Below, one piece after another: positions 32,405 to 39,814 of a stretch of 39,814 nt of DNA. The DNA is from Oscillospiraceae bacterium. GTDB taxonomy: Bacteria; Bacillota; Clostridia; Oscillospirales; Acutalibacteraceae. The position numbers were made by a program, and so were the translations under genes. Every line of letters begins with the position of its first letter. The first letter of the stretch is position 1. Under the pieces are notes generated by a model that was given only the letters and a program-made list of their open reading frames with translations, made no database searches and had not been told where the DNA came from. The DNA lies in the NCBI GenBank assembly GCA_015065865.1, contig SVPM01000012.1:1-39814 (forward strand), written 5' to 3'.

Positions 32405-33061
32405 TCAGATCCCCCTCAAGAACGCGGCGATCTTCGCCGCCAAGATTTCGTGGCCCGCATCGTTCGGGTGCAGACCGTCGGGTATATACCGCTCTTTAAT
32501 GATCGGCACTTCGGGTTGCATACCGCTGTTTTTGTAAAGATCCAACACGGGGAGCGAGTAATACTCCGCTACCTCACGAATGATATCTACATACGCCTTA
32601 AGCGGCGCCGCATCCTGCAGCTTACCGCCGTCCCCGCGCAAAGAAAGTTCGTTACAGCGATGTAAAGGAGTTACGATCACGATGGGTTTATCGGGATATT
32701 TTGTGATAAGTTTGTTATACAGTGTGTGAAGTGCACCGTAAAAGGTAAGCCGGTCGCGGTCGCTCATAACCCCGAGCGGAGCGTCGCCGTGGCCGTAATC
32801 GTTCGTACCGCCGAACACCACCACCGCATCGGCATCCGTTTCCATCTCTGCCACACGGGTGATGAAATCGCGATCCCAACGCGGCTCGATCGACGGGGTA
32901 TGCTGTTTGGCAATACGCGTGCCGCCGATGCCGTAGTTGCGGGAGATCACGCCGTATTTCGCCGCCAGCAGAGCGGTGAATTTTTTGTCGGGTGCCGAGG
33001 TGCCGTGTCCCTCGGTGATACTGTCACCTAAAAAATTGATCGTTTTACCCTGCAGTTCCAT
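32405..33061 (-). CDS. SGNH/GDSL hydrolase family esterase
   Basis: A 218-residue cytosolic esterase or lipase-like hydrolase. Block I is INFLGDSITEGHG (catalytic Ser), block II glycine is in YGIGGTRI, block III is VVFGGTNDYGHGDAPLG (Asn) and block V is YIPDGLHPNDAGHEILA (Asp-His). It lacks a signal peptide. The ATG at 33061 has AGGAGAAGG upstream and overlaps the GtrA 3' end by 17 bases. It could remove acetyl or acyl groups from sugars, as many intracellular SGNH enzymes do in sugar users. Confidence 0.9.
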   Translation of the reverse strand: MELQGKTINFLGDSITEGHGTSAPDKKFTALLAAKYGVISRNYGIGGTRIAKQHTPSIEPRWDRDFITRVAEMETDADAVVVFGGTNDYGHGDAPLGVMSDRDRLTFYGALHTLYNKLITKYPDKPIVIVTPLHRCNELSLRGDGGKLQDAAPLKAYVDIIREVAEYYSLPVLDLYKNSGMQPEVPIIKERYIPDGLHPNDAGHEILAAKIAAFLRGI

Positions 33062-33515
33062 TGTTATCCTTCTCCTTTTTGAATATGACCAATTTACTGA
33101 AAATGTAATTGAGCACCAAGACTACCACCTGTAAGAATACCTTACACACGTCGTGTCCCTCCACCGTAATAAACGGCAACGTGAACGACCACGCACCGAA
33201 CCCCAGCAGATCCACGGTCAAGAGCAATCCCGCTTCTTCAACAAAGAACGAGAACACCCGCGCCCCGAAGAATGTGGGCAATTCCCGCCGCAGCACGGCA
33301 GGTTCCCAACTTTTGCTTTCGAACACCCACAGTTTATTGGTGAAAAACGCGGTCAAGACCGCCGCCACCCACGCGACCACATTCCAAACAAGATACAGTT
33401 TTGAGCCAAATAACAGGCAACAGAGTTTAAATACCACCAGATTCACAAAGGTGGTGACCGCACCAAAAAAGATATACAGTATCGTTTCCTTATATTTTAA
33501 AAACAACCGTTTCAT
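33045..33515 (-). CDS. GtrA family membrane protein
   Basis: A 156-residue protein with four predicted membrane helices, matching the GtrA family: YKETILYIFFGAVTTFVNLVVFKLCC first helix, then VAWVAAVLTAFFTNKLWVFESK, EEAGLLLTV and QVVVLVLNYIFSKLVIFKK. GtrA proteins help move lipid-linked sugars in cell-surface glycan assembly. The ATG at 33515 with AGGAGG is clear; the frame stays open upstream but that part has no SD. First gene of a three-gene operon; the promoter lies between it and the feoAB terminator. Confidence 0.9.
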   Translation of the reverse strand: MKRLFLKYKETILYIFFGAVTTFVNLVVFKLCCLLFGSKLYLVWNVVAWVAAVLTAFFTNKLWVFESKSWEPAVLRRELPTFFGARVFSFFVEEAGLLLTVDLLGFGAWSFTLPFITVEGHDVCKVFLQVVVLVLNYIFSKLVIFKKEKDNNGTAG

Positions 33516-33539
33516 AGTATACCTCCTGCCGATATTCCC

Positions 33540-33569
33540 AAGATACCACAAAACGAAAACCCTTGTCAA
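33540..33569 (-). promoter_or_regulatory. Promoter of the GtrA-SGNH-nitroreductase operon
   Basis: Minus strand: TTGACA (33569-33564), 18-base spacer, TATCTT (33545-33540), about 25 bases before the ATG, immediately downstream of the feoAB terminator. Confidence 0.75.
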
Positions 33570-33587
33570 CAGTATGTGCAAAAATAA

Positions 33588-33609
33588 AACGAGGGGTTTC
33601 CCCCTCGTT
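33588..33609 (-). terminator. Terminator of feoAB
   Basis: A 9-bp perfect stem AACGAGGGG (33588-33596)/CCCCTCGTT (33601-33609) with 4-base loop TTTC; on the minus strand it is followed by TTTTATTTTT. It begins five bases after the FeoB stop. Confidence 0.9.
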
Positions 33610-33613
33610 AGAC

Positions 33614-35620
33614 TTAAAAAAGACACGTTATTACATAACTGACAAAGCACAACGCCATACCGAGAACCGTGGGCAGTAACACCGCCAACGCGGTCCATTT
33701 CACACTGTGTGTTTCCTTCCACACGGTTAGACACGTGGTGGAACACGGCCAGTGAAACAAGGTGAACAGCAACACGCACCACACGGTAAGCGGTGTCCAC
33801 CCGTTTTGAAACAGAATGTTACTCATTACCGCGGTACTCGTTTCGGTCAGCGTGCCGCCTGCGGTATAGATCATAAGCAAGATCGGCATTACGATCTCAT
33901 TGGCGGGAAACCCCAGTATAAACGCAAGCAAAATCGCACCGTCCATACCTAGCACACGTCCAAGCGGGTGCAAAAAGTCGGCACACAGTCGTATCAACGG
34001 CACGCCGCCGGCCGTCACGTTGGCAAGCAACCAGATCACCACACCGGCGGGGGCCGCCACCGCCGCCGCCCGTCCGAGCACGAACACCGTGCGATCCAAT
34101 ACCGAACGCAACAACACCTGTCCGATACGGGGGGTACGGTAGGGCGGTAGTTCCAACACGAAGGATGACGGCATTCCGCGCAGCCATGTGTGGGATAAAA
34201 AACGCGAAATAAGTAACGTCATCATAACCCCCAACAACACAGCAAATACCAACATCGCCGCCGACCGTAACGAAGAAGTCGGATATCCCGTAAACAACAA
34301 CGGTACCAACGCGATCAACAGCGGGAATCGTCCGTTACAAGGTACCATGCTGTTTGTTACGGTTGCGATCACCCGTTCGCGAGGGGAATCCATAATACGG
34401 CATCCCGTGACCCCCACTGCGTTACAGCCGAGCCCCATACACATGGTAAGTCCCTGCTTACCGCACGTGCAGGCGCGCTGAAATCCGCGATCCAGTGTAA
34501 ACGCCACACGCGGTAAATATCCAACGTCCTCCAGCAAAGTAAACAGCGGGAAGAAGATCGCCATCGGCGGAAGCATCACCGCCACCACCCACGAAAGCAC
34601 ACCGTATGCACCATCCACCAACACGCCCTGCAACCACCACGGAGCACCGCACAACACGCACAGCGCCTCCAGTCCCGCGCGCCCCCAACCAAACAGTCGT
34701 GCAAGCCATTCCGACAGTCCGTTCGCGCCGTACACCGTAAGCCACAAGATACCGCACAGCATACACAGCATAATGGGGATCCCCGTGAAACGCCCCGTAA
34801 GAATACGGTCTATCCGCCGATCCCGCTTTGCACAGTCCGCCTCGCGGTACTGCACCGCGGTTTCGCATACCGCCTCGGCGTGCAATACCGTACACGCCGC
34901 CATCGCCTGTCCCAACCGCTCACGCGAAAGTCCCGCCGCCTCTGCCGCCTCGTATGCCGCCGCCAGTTCCTCCGGCGGTATTCCGAGCGACAAAGCATCC
35001 GCAGGATTTTCAAGCGCCCGCCGTGCCACCCGTTCCTCCGCCGCAATACACGCGGTCGCCGCCGTAATGGGTGCGGTATACCGCACCCCGCACGGCACGG
35101 GCGGTACGGCAAGCACCTTCTCTACCGCCGAAAGCAACGCATCAAACCCCTGTTTATTTCGTGCGCTGGTGGTAACTACGGGCACCCCCAGATCCTCTTC
35201 CAACTGACACGTATCCACCGCGATCCCCTTGGCGGTCGCTTCATCGATCAAATTGATACACACCACCGTGCGCGGATGGATCTCCATCACCTGCAGTGCC
35301 AAGATCAAACTGCGGGACAAGCAGGTGGCGTCACACACCGCAATGACGGCATCGGGCGTATGTTCACACAGATACGTTCGCGTTACCGCCTCTTCTTCCG
35401 ACCGTGCGGCAAGTGAATATGTCCCCGGCAGATCTACCATACGCCAACACACTCTTCCGCGCCGACAAACGCCCTCGGCCGCACTCACCGTTTTGCCCGT
35501 CCAGTTACCCGTGTGTTGGCGCATTCCCGTCAATGCGTTAAACACCGTGCTTTTTCCCACGTTCGGATTCCCCACCAGCGCTACCGTGGCTGTTGGCTGC
35601 TTTTTGGGTGCGTGTTTCAT
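33614..35620 (-). CDS. feoB: Ferrous iron transport protein B
   Basis: A 668-residue Fe(II) transporter with a G-protein domain. G1 is GNPNVGKST (about residues 17-25), G3 DLPGTYSLA, G4 INLIDE (the canonical Asn-Leu/Met-Ile-Asp), then a coiled cytoplasmic GDI-like domain (about 160-265, AADALSLGIPPEELAAAYEAAEA) and a membrane part with about eight helices including the PCNGRFPLL and GLGCNAVGVTGCRIMDSPRERV segments of FeoB. The start overlaps the FeoA stop as ATGA. Under anaerobic conditions this is the main ferrous iron importer. No FeoC is present. At 668 residues it is within the short clostridial range. Confidence 0.97.
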   Translation of the reverse strand: MKHAPKKQPTATVALVGNPNVGKSTVFNALTGMRQHTGNWTGKTVSAAEGVCRRGRVCWRMVDLPGTYSLAARSEEEAVTRTYLCEHTPDAVIAVCDATCLSRSLILALQVMEIHPRTVVCINLIDEATAKGIAVDTCQLEEDLGVPVVTTSARNKQGFDALLSAVEKVLAVPPVPCGVRYTAPITAATACIAAEERVARRALENPADALSLGIPPEELAAAYEAAEAAGLSRERLGQAMAACTVLHAEAVCETAVQYREADCAKRDRRIDRILTGRFTGIPIMLCMLCGILWLTVYGANGLSEWLARLFGWGRAGLEALCVLCGAPWWLQGVLVDGAYGVLSWVVAVMLPPMAIFFPLFTLLEDVGYLPRVAFTLDRGFQRACTCGKQGLTMCMGLGCNAVGVTGCRIMDSPRERVIATVTNSMVPCNGRFPLLIALVPLLFTGYPTSSLRSAAMLVFAVLLGVMMTLLISRFLSHTWLRGMPSSFVLELPPYRTPRIGQVLLRSVLDRTVFVLGRAAAVAAPAGVVIWLLANVTAGGVPLIRLCADFLHPLGRVLGMDGAILLAFILGFPANEIVMPILLMIYTAGGTLTETSTAVMSNILFQNGWTPLTVWCVLLFTLFHWPCSTTCLTVWKETHSVKWTALAVLLPTVLGMALCFVSYVITCLF

Positions 35621-35868
35621 TGTGCCACCGCCTCTCGGCAGAGAATGACCGCCGCCGCATCGCGCCGCCGCAGTGCTAACACCGCACCGCGCACGGCATA
35701 GGCGGTGGGATCACCCGACGAACTGCGAAACAAGCACTGTACCGCCGTCCCCTCCACCAGTCCCATGTCCCACAAACGGCGCCGCATATCTTCATCCGTG
35801 TCCAACGAGCAAACGACGCCCGACTCTCCCACCGCCAACGCCGCCAGTGTACACGTATCTCTGTTCAT
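35617..35868 (-). CDS. feoA: Ferrous iron transport protein A
   Basis: An 83-residue SH3-like cytosolic protein that assists FeoB. The FeoA pattern is visible: L.ALAVGESGVVCSL, then RRRLWDMGLVEGTAVQCLFRSSSGDPTAYAVRGAVLALRRRDA. The ATG at 35868 with AAAGGAGCG is well placed; the frame stays open to 36132 but the extra part is noncoding. First gene of feoAB. No clear Fur- or IdeR-type palindrome and no convincing -35/-10 could be named upstream in the AT-rich divergent region. Confidence 0.95.
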   Translation of the reverse strand: MNRDTCTLAALAVGESGVVCSLDTDEDMRRRLWDMGLVEGTAVQCLFRSSSGDPTAYAVRGAVLALRRRDAAAVILCREAVAQ

Positions 35869-35974
35869 AGGTTTTCGCTCCTTTACATAGGAATACTTGG
35901 GGTTATGCCAGTGTATGTCGCAGAAGGCTCTCCTGTTACGCAGGAAAAAATATGCTGAAATTTTTATTTTTTCT

Positions 35975-36003
35975 TTGCGTTTTGGAAAGATATGTGATAT
36001 ACT
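35975..36003 (+). promoter_or_regulatory. Promoter of the hydrolase-Mur ligase-Ddl operon
   Basis: TTGCGT (35975-35980), 17-base spacer, TATACT (35998-36003), 33 bases before the GTG start. Located in the divergent region opposite feoAB. Confidence 0.75.
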
Positions 36004-36035
36004 AAAATAAATATGCTGACAAAGGAGGGGCTGCT

Positions 36036-36809
36036 GTGAAACGTATCCATGTAGACGGTTTGAATGTTGCCTATTTTGACCGTGGTGAAGGTCCCGTCGT
36101 CCTGCTGTTGCACGGATGGGGCGCCCCCGCACAAACGTACCGTTTGATCATCGACCACCTCTCCTCTTACTGCCGCGTGATCGCCCCCGATCTCCCCGGT
36201 TTCGGGGATTCACAAGAACCGTCGGCACCGTGGACTTCGGCACGCTATGCAGAGTTTGTGAAAGTGTTTGCCGCGGCACTGGATATACAAGAAGCCGTGT
36301 TGATCGGCCACTCCAACGGCGGGCGTATTGCGTTGCACCTGTTGGGCGAGGGATGCAATTTTGTCGTAAAGAAAGCCATTCTGATGGATGCCGCCGGCTT
36401 AAAGCCTCATCGCGGATTTTCATATTACTACAAAGTGTACACCTATAAAGCGGCGCGGCTGTTCTTTTCTCTGCCGCTCATCCGTTCGCTTTTCCCCCAC
36501 GCGGTGGAAAAGGCGCGGCAAAAACGCGGCTCAGCGGATTACCGCAACGCCTCCCCCGTTATGCGGCAAAGTATGGTGCTCGCGGTAAACCAAGACCTTT
36601 CCCACCTGCTCCCATCTGTAAAGGCATCCACCTTGCTGATATGGGGCGAAAACGATACCGCCACCCCGCTTTGCGACGGACAGAAGATGGAACGCCTGAT
36701 TCCCGATGCGGGTCTGGTCACACTGGCAGGTGCAGGTCACTTCGCATTTGCGGAGCAATGGGCCCAATGCCGCCGCGTACTGGACTCTTTTCTTAAACCT
36801 ACCCCCTAA
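36036..36809 (+). CDS. Alpha/beta hydrolase
   Basis: A 257-residue alpha/beta hydrolase fold enzyme. The oxyanion loop LLLHGWGAPAQTYR, nucleophile elbow LIGHSNGGRIALHLL (Ser), acid in LLIWGENDTATPL and His in GAGHFAFAEQW make a full catalytic triad. No signal peptide. The GTG start has AAAGGAGGGG at six bases. It is the first gene of a plus-strand unit with the membrane Mur ligase and Ddl (gaps 26 and 28 bases). A role in the cell-wall or lipid-linked pathway is suggested only by this context. Confidence 0.87.
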   Translation: MKRIHVDGLNVAYFDRGEGPVVLLLHGWGAPAQTYRLIIDHLSSYCRVIAPDLPGFGDSQEPSAPWTSARYAEFVKVFAAALDIQEAVLIGHSNGGRIALHLLGEGCNFVVKKAILMDAAGLKPHRGFSYYYKVYTYKAARLFFSLPLIRSLFPHAVEKARQKRGSADYRNASPVMRQSMVLAVNQDLSHLLPSVKASTLLIWGENDTATPLCDGQKMERLIPDAGLVTLAGAGHFAFAEQWAQCRRVLDSFLKPTP

Positions 36810-36835
36810 ACCTTTCTGTTAGGAGTTGATCGTTC

Positions 36836-38374
36836 ATGTTACCGCTGATTACCAAACTGTTGCTCCTTGCATCAACGGCAGTTTGCTACGGTGTACAGGC
36901 AATTTACTTTACACACATGTTGCAATTAAACTCCTACCGTGATGAGCGATACATGCGTTGGTGTAACGAAAACACCGACCGTTTGGTTTCGGTCAAGCGT
37001 TTGTTGCCTTTGTTGGCGGCGGTATTGGCGTTTATCTCCTTGCCGGATGTGTTGCGTAACGGCATTGCCACCGTTCTGTTTTTACTCGCCGCCCTGCTGA
37101 ACCGCCCGCAAAAAGCGAAGAAACCGTTGGTTGTCACCGCCCGTGTAAAACGCCTGTTTGCGGTGGAGGGTATACTGTTGACGGCGGCACTAGCGGGCGC
37201 GTGGTTCTTCTCGCCGTGGCGCGCCTTATTGCTGCTCGGCTTGTTCGGCAGTGTGGTGTGGTTTTGGGTACGGTTGGCGGCGTGGATCGCCTCTCCGCTC
37301 GAAAAAGCGATCGCCGCACGATTCGTGCAGGATGCACGCCGCCGTATGCAAGAGCGCCCCGACCTTACGGTTATCGGTATCACGGGCAGTTACGGTAAGA
37401 CCAGCACCAAGAACTTTTTACAGGCGTTACTTTCGGTGAAGTATAACGTACTGATCACCCCCGAAAACTTCAACACCACCTTGGGGGTGGTACGCACCAT
37501 TCGTGAACATCTGCGTCCCTCGCATCAGATCTTCGTTTGTGAAATGGGCGCAAAAAACGTCGGCGATATCAAAGAGATCTGCGATCTGGTACATCCCAAG
37601 CACGGAATGATCACCTCCATCGGCGAACAGCATTTGGAAACCTTCGGCAGTTTGGAAAACATCATTTCCACAAAATTTGAGTTGGCGGATGCATTGCCTC
37701 AAGACGGTATGCTGTTTTTGAACACCGATAACGCTTACATCCGCGAACAAGATCGGCAGGCTGTCGGTTACGGTCTGGAACACGGAGATTACACCGTTCA
37801 CAACATATACACCGATCAAAACGGCACCCATTTCACCGTCGCGAATGCGGCTGAGGAGGTGGAATTCACCACCCGTCTGCTGGGTGCACACAACATTCAA
37901 AATTTGGTCGGTTGTATTGCGGTGGCACATTGTATGGGGATTGAGTTGAAAGATATGGCCTATCCCATCCGTTTGCTGAAACCGGTCCCCCACCGTTTGC
38001 AGTTGTTGCCCAACGGTTTTATTGACGATGCGTATAATTCCAATCCGGCGGGTTTCCGTTCGGCTTTGGACACTCTTTCGGGCTTTGACGGTCAGCGTGT
38101 GCTGATCACCCCCGGCATGGTAGAACTCGGTGAACGGCAGGAAGCACTTAACCGTGAGCTTGGTGAATACGCCGCCACCCGTTGTGACTATGCCATACTG
38201 GTGGGCGAAAAACAGGCGCCGCCGCTGAAAGCCGGCTTGCTGAACGGCGGCTTCGATGAATCGCACCTGTTCGTTGCGCCCACCTTGAACGATGCCTTGG
38301 CCATCCTTGCCGCATTGCCGCAGGAGGGGCGGCGTACCGTTCTGCTTGAAAACGATCTGCCCGATAATTTCTAA
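36836..38374 (+). CDS. Membrane-anchored MurF-like Mur ligase
   Basis: A 512-residue Mur ligase. The ATP P-loop is GITGSYGKTSTKNF (about residues 180-193), the middle domain has NFNTTLGVVRTI and EMGAKNVGDIKEICDLVHPKHGMITSIGEQHLETFGSLENI (very like MurF ANHPGEI..NVGPAHLEGFGS but with changed residues), and the C-terminal domain has DDAYNSNPAGFRSAL and TPGMVELGE, the MurF signatures. Instead of the MurF substrate-binding N-domain (about 80 residues) it has about 170 residues with four to five membrane helices. So the enzyme sits at the membrane and may use a lipid-linked or otherwise unusual acceptor rather than soluble UDP-MurNAc-tripeptide. SD AGGAG; D-Ala-D-Ala ligase follows directly. Confidence 0.85.
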   Translation: MLPLITKLLLLASTAVCYGVQAIYFTHMLQLNSYRDERYMRWCNENTDRLVSVKRLLPLLAAVLAFISLPDVLRNGIATVLFLLAALLNRPQKAKKPLVVTARVKRLFAVEGILLTAALAGAWFFSPWRALLLLGLFGSVVWFWVRLAAWIASPLEKAIAARFVQDARRRMQERPDLTVIGITGSYGKTSTKNFLQALLSVKYNVLITPENFNTTLGVVRTIREHLRPSHQIFVCEMGAKNVGDIKEICDLVHPKHGMITSIGEQHLETFGSLENIISTKFELADALPQDGMLFLNTDNAYIREQDRQAVGYGLEHGDYTVHNIYTDQNGTHFTVANAAEEVEFTTRLLGAHNIQNLVGCIAVAHCMGIELKDMAYPIRLLKPVPHRLQLLPNGFIDDAYNSNPAGFRSALDTLSGFDGQRVLITPGMVELGERQEALNRELGEYAATRCDYAILVGEKQAPPLKAGLLNGGFDESHLFVAPTLNDALAILAALPQEGRRTVLLENDLPDNF

Positions 38375-38402
38375 TATGTCCTTATAAGGAGTTGTGTCAG
38401 TT

Positions 38403-39581
38403 ATGAAAACCAAAGTTGCCGTGCTGTTTGGCGGAAAAAGTGTGGAGCACGAGGTGTCCATCATTTCGGCTTTGCAAGCGTATCACGCACTCGACCGCGA
38501 GAAATACGACCCCATCGCCGTATATCTTTCAAAAGATAACGACTGGTATATCGGCGAAGGTATCGACAAGATCGAATCCTATAAGAATATGAAGGCGTGT
38601 CTTGCCGCCGCTACACGGGTAATGCCGATCGCTGCTCCCGAGGGGGTGGCATTGCAACGTGTGCCGCAAAAAAAGTTCGGTAATAACACGGTGGCAACCT
38701 TTGAAGTCGCACTCCCCGTGGTACACGGCACCAACGTAGAGGACGGCACGCTGATGGGAATGCTCGAGATGCTCGGTGTTCCCTACGCCGCTTGTGACGT
38801 AACTTCCTCGGCGCTGGGTATGGATAAATTTGCTATGAAAGCCGTTTTGAAGATGGCGGGGCTTCCGGTGTTGGATGCGGTCACCTTCCGCGGCCGTGCT
38901 TGGGCCGCAGACAGCAACGCGGTACTTTCCGAGATCGAAGCACGCTTTACTTATCCCGTGATCGTGAAGCCGGTCAACCTTGGCTCTTCGGTGGGAATTT
39001 CGCTGGCGCACGACCGCAACTCGCTGCAGAGCGCAATGGATACCGCCTGCACGTTTGCCGACCGCGTACTGGTGGAATCCGCCGTGCAAAACCTGCGCGA
39101 GATCAACTGTGCCGTGCTGGGCGATGCAGACGATGCGATTCCCTCGGTGTGTGAACGCCCCGTCAGCGCCGGTGAGATCTTGGATTTTGAGCAAAAGTAT
39201 CTGCAAGGCGGCAAATCCGCCGAAGGAATGAGGGCACTCAAACGTGTCTGCCCTGCCGACATCCCCGATGAACTGGCCGCCCGTGTACAGGATCTGGCGG
39301 TAAAGACCTTCAAAGCACTCGGTTGTTGCGGCGTGTCGCGCATTGATTTTTTGAACAATACCGAAACCGATGAGTTGTATGTCAATGAGATCAACACCAT
39401 TCCGGGATCGTTGGCATTTTACCTCTGGGAAGCTTCCGGCCTTGCCTTTCCCGCTTTGCTCGACCGTATGATCGACTTGGCATTTAAGCGGAAACGTGAC
39501 CGCAAGGCGCTGAACTTCAGCTTCGAGAGCAATATTTTGGACGGCTTCGGCGGTGCAAAAGGCGCCAAAGGCAAAGCGTGA
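38403..39581 (+). CDS. D-alanine--D-alanine ligase family protein
   Basis: A 392-residue ATP-grasp ligase. Visible are the N-terminal KVAVLFGGKSVEHEVSI, the VHGTNVEDGTLMGMLEMLGVPY segment, the ATP-lysine region PVIVKPVNLGSSVGIS, REINCAVLGD and the metal-binding NEINTIPGS. It is longer than E. coli Ddl (about 306) as are VanG-like and clostridial forms. The terminal EINTIPGSLAFYLWE pattern differs from the EVNTLPGMT of standard Ddl, so the second amino acid (D-Ala, D-Ser or D-lactate) is uncertain. The ATG at 38403 was preferred to GTG 38394, which abuts the SD AAGGAG. It partners the Mur ligase 28 bases upstream. Confidence 0.88.
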   Translation: MKTKVAVLFGGKSVEHEVSIISALQAYHALDREKYDPIAVYLSKDNDWYIGEGIDKIESYKNMKACLAAATRVMPIAAPEGVALQRVPQKKFGNNTVATFEVALPVVHGTNVEDGTLMGMLEMLGVPYAACDVTSSALGMDKFAMKAVLKMAGLPVLDAVTFRGRAWAADSNAVLSEIEARFTYPVIVKPVNLGSSVGISLAHDRNSLQSAMDTACTFADRVLVESAVQNLREINCAVLGDADDAIPSVCERPVSAGEILDFEQKYLQGGKSAEGMRALKRVCPADIPDELAARVQDLAVKTFKALGCCGVSRIDFLNNTETDELYVNEINTIPGSLAFYLWEASGLAFPALLDRMIDLAFKRKRDRKALNFSFESNILDGFGGAKGAKGKA

Positions 39582-39600
39582 TCTTGTCATCCGTTTGTAA

Positions 39601-39635
39601 AGGCGATAACCTTGTCGGTTATCGCCTTTTTCTCT
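39601..39635 (+). terminator. Terminator after the Ddl gene
   Basis: An 11-bp perfect stem AGGCGATAACC (39601-39611)/GGTTATCGCCT (39617-39627), loop TTGTC, followed by TTTCTCTTTT. It closes the hydrolase-Mur ligase-Ddl operon 20 bases after the stop. Confidence 0.92.
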
Positions 39636-39709
39636 TTTGTCAGCATACTGTGCAAAGAAAGCGGTGTTTTTTGGTGATTATGTAGAATTCGCCTCAAATT
39701 CGCTTTTGT

Positions 39710-39725
39710 ACACAATATCTTGTGT
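39710..39725 (+). promoter_or_regulatory. NrdR box (ribonucleotide reductase regulator site)
   Basis: ACACAATATCTTGTGT is a perfect palindrome with a 4-base centre and matches the published NrdR consensus acaCwAtATaTwGtgt at 15 of 16 positions. It lies 7 bases upstream of a consensus -35. NrdR is a repressor of nrd genes. Boxes often occur as tandem pairs about 31 bases apart; at the expected second position (about 39741-39756) only a weak resemblance is seen. Confidence 0.65.
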
Positions 39726-39732
39726 TTTGGTG

Positions 39733-39761
39733 TTGACACCACAAACAAAATATGCTAAAAT
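39733..39761 (+). promoter_or_regulatory. Sigma-A promoter with extended -10 for the right-edge gene
   Basis: TTGACA (39733-39738), 17-base spacer, TAAAAT (39756-39761), preceded by TGC (extended -10). It drives the gene starting at 39795. Confidence 0.88.
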
Positions 39762-39794
39762 TAGCAAGCATCGATAAAAGGAGATTCAGCGCCC

Positions 39795-39814
39795 ATGAAC
39801 ATTCAAGGATTTCA
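39795..39814 (+). CDS. Start of a gene cut by the window edge, possibly anaerobic RNR activase or another nrd gene
   Basis: ATG at 39795 with AAAAGGAG 11 bases before it. Only MNIQGF is visible before the window ends. Proteins of the anaerobic ribonucleotide reductase activating type often begin M-x-I-x-G-(F/L)-Q-K, and the NrdR box upstream independently points to a ribonucleotide reductase gene. Both clues are weak alone and the product is unproven. Confidence 0.45.

Noticed and set aside
35869-36035. Fur or iron-repressor box upstream of feoAB
   Set aside because: No palindrome resembling a known iron-regulator box was found; repeated ATATGCTGA words at 35951 and 36011 are too short to call.
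38394-38402. Upstream GTG start for the Ddl-like gene
   Set aside because: It leaves only two bases to the AAGGAG site, while ATG 38403 has a workable distance and gives the family N-terminus.

Overview
The window reads as a chromosomal segment of an uncultured Gram-positive Firmicute of class Clostridia, most likely an Oscillospirales/Ruminococcaceae-type gut bacterium. The evidence is the purine-rich Shine-Dalgarno sites (AGGAGG, GAGGTG) before nearly every gene, sigma-A promoters with 17-18 bp spacers, simple hairpin-plus-T terminators, mid-50s GC by eye, clostridial protein types (Aquifex-type aconitase, membrane MurF-like ligase, 390-residue Ddl, 1000-residue MacB-like ABC protein) and small palindromic repeats of the kind common in this group. 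The taxon is an inference; there is no rRNA gene. No phage, CRISPR array, rRNA or complete IS is present.

Layout. 1-2649 (+): end of a maltodextrin-type ABC importer (MalE fragment, MalF, MalG). 2692-4626 (-): aconitase with its own promoter. 4736-10576 (-): a tight seven-gene unit from one promoter: Na+-dependent NSS transporter, Cof-type HAD phosphatase, histidine phosphatase, 57-residue protein, Gfo/Idh/MocA oxidoreductase, esterase and M42 peptidase. 10655-12472 (-): a serine hydrolase and an AT-rich orphan membrane protein. 12520-12799: a palindromic repeat cluster, a terminator and the tRNA-Thr/tRNA-Asp pair with a consensus promoter. 12887-14952 (-): citrate synthase and a HAD phosphatase. 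15128-22035 (+): a surface O-acetylation pair (MBOAT plus DHHW protein) followed by UvrC, an MFS sugar transporter and a glycerophosphodiesterase. 22078-24535 (-): an operon of an SDR oxidoreductase and two membrane-anchored surface proteins (LamG and TasA/camelysin-like). 24686-29560 (-): an unrecognised (alpha/alpha)-toroid-like protein and a MacB-like ABC exporter. 29708-31576 (+): a GH3 glycosidase whose C-terminus is cut short where a MITE-like element (about 31574-31815) begins. 31873-33515 (-): GtrA protein, SGNH esterase, nitroreductase. 33614-35868 (-): feoAB. 36036-39581 (+): alpha/beta hydrolase, membrane MurF-like ligase, Ddl. The last 20 bases start a new gene behind a strong promoter and a near-perfect NrdR box.

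Together the genes describe a saccharolytic anaerobe that imports oligosaccharides, trims them with intracellular glycosidases and esterases, runs the citrate synthase-aconitase arm of the TCA cycle for biosynthesis, takes up ferrous iron, and invests in its cell surface. The most interesting non-genic signals are the terminal-inverted-repeat element at the GH3 3' end, the NrdR box at the right edge, the AraC-like 21-bp-spaced direct repeats before the toroid gene, and a related upstream module shared by two promoters. No complete novel defence or mobile system was found. The best candidates for undescribed biology are the SDR/LamG/TasA-like surface operon and the hydrolase/membrane-Mur-ligase/Ddl trio.
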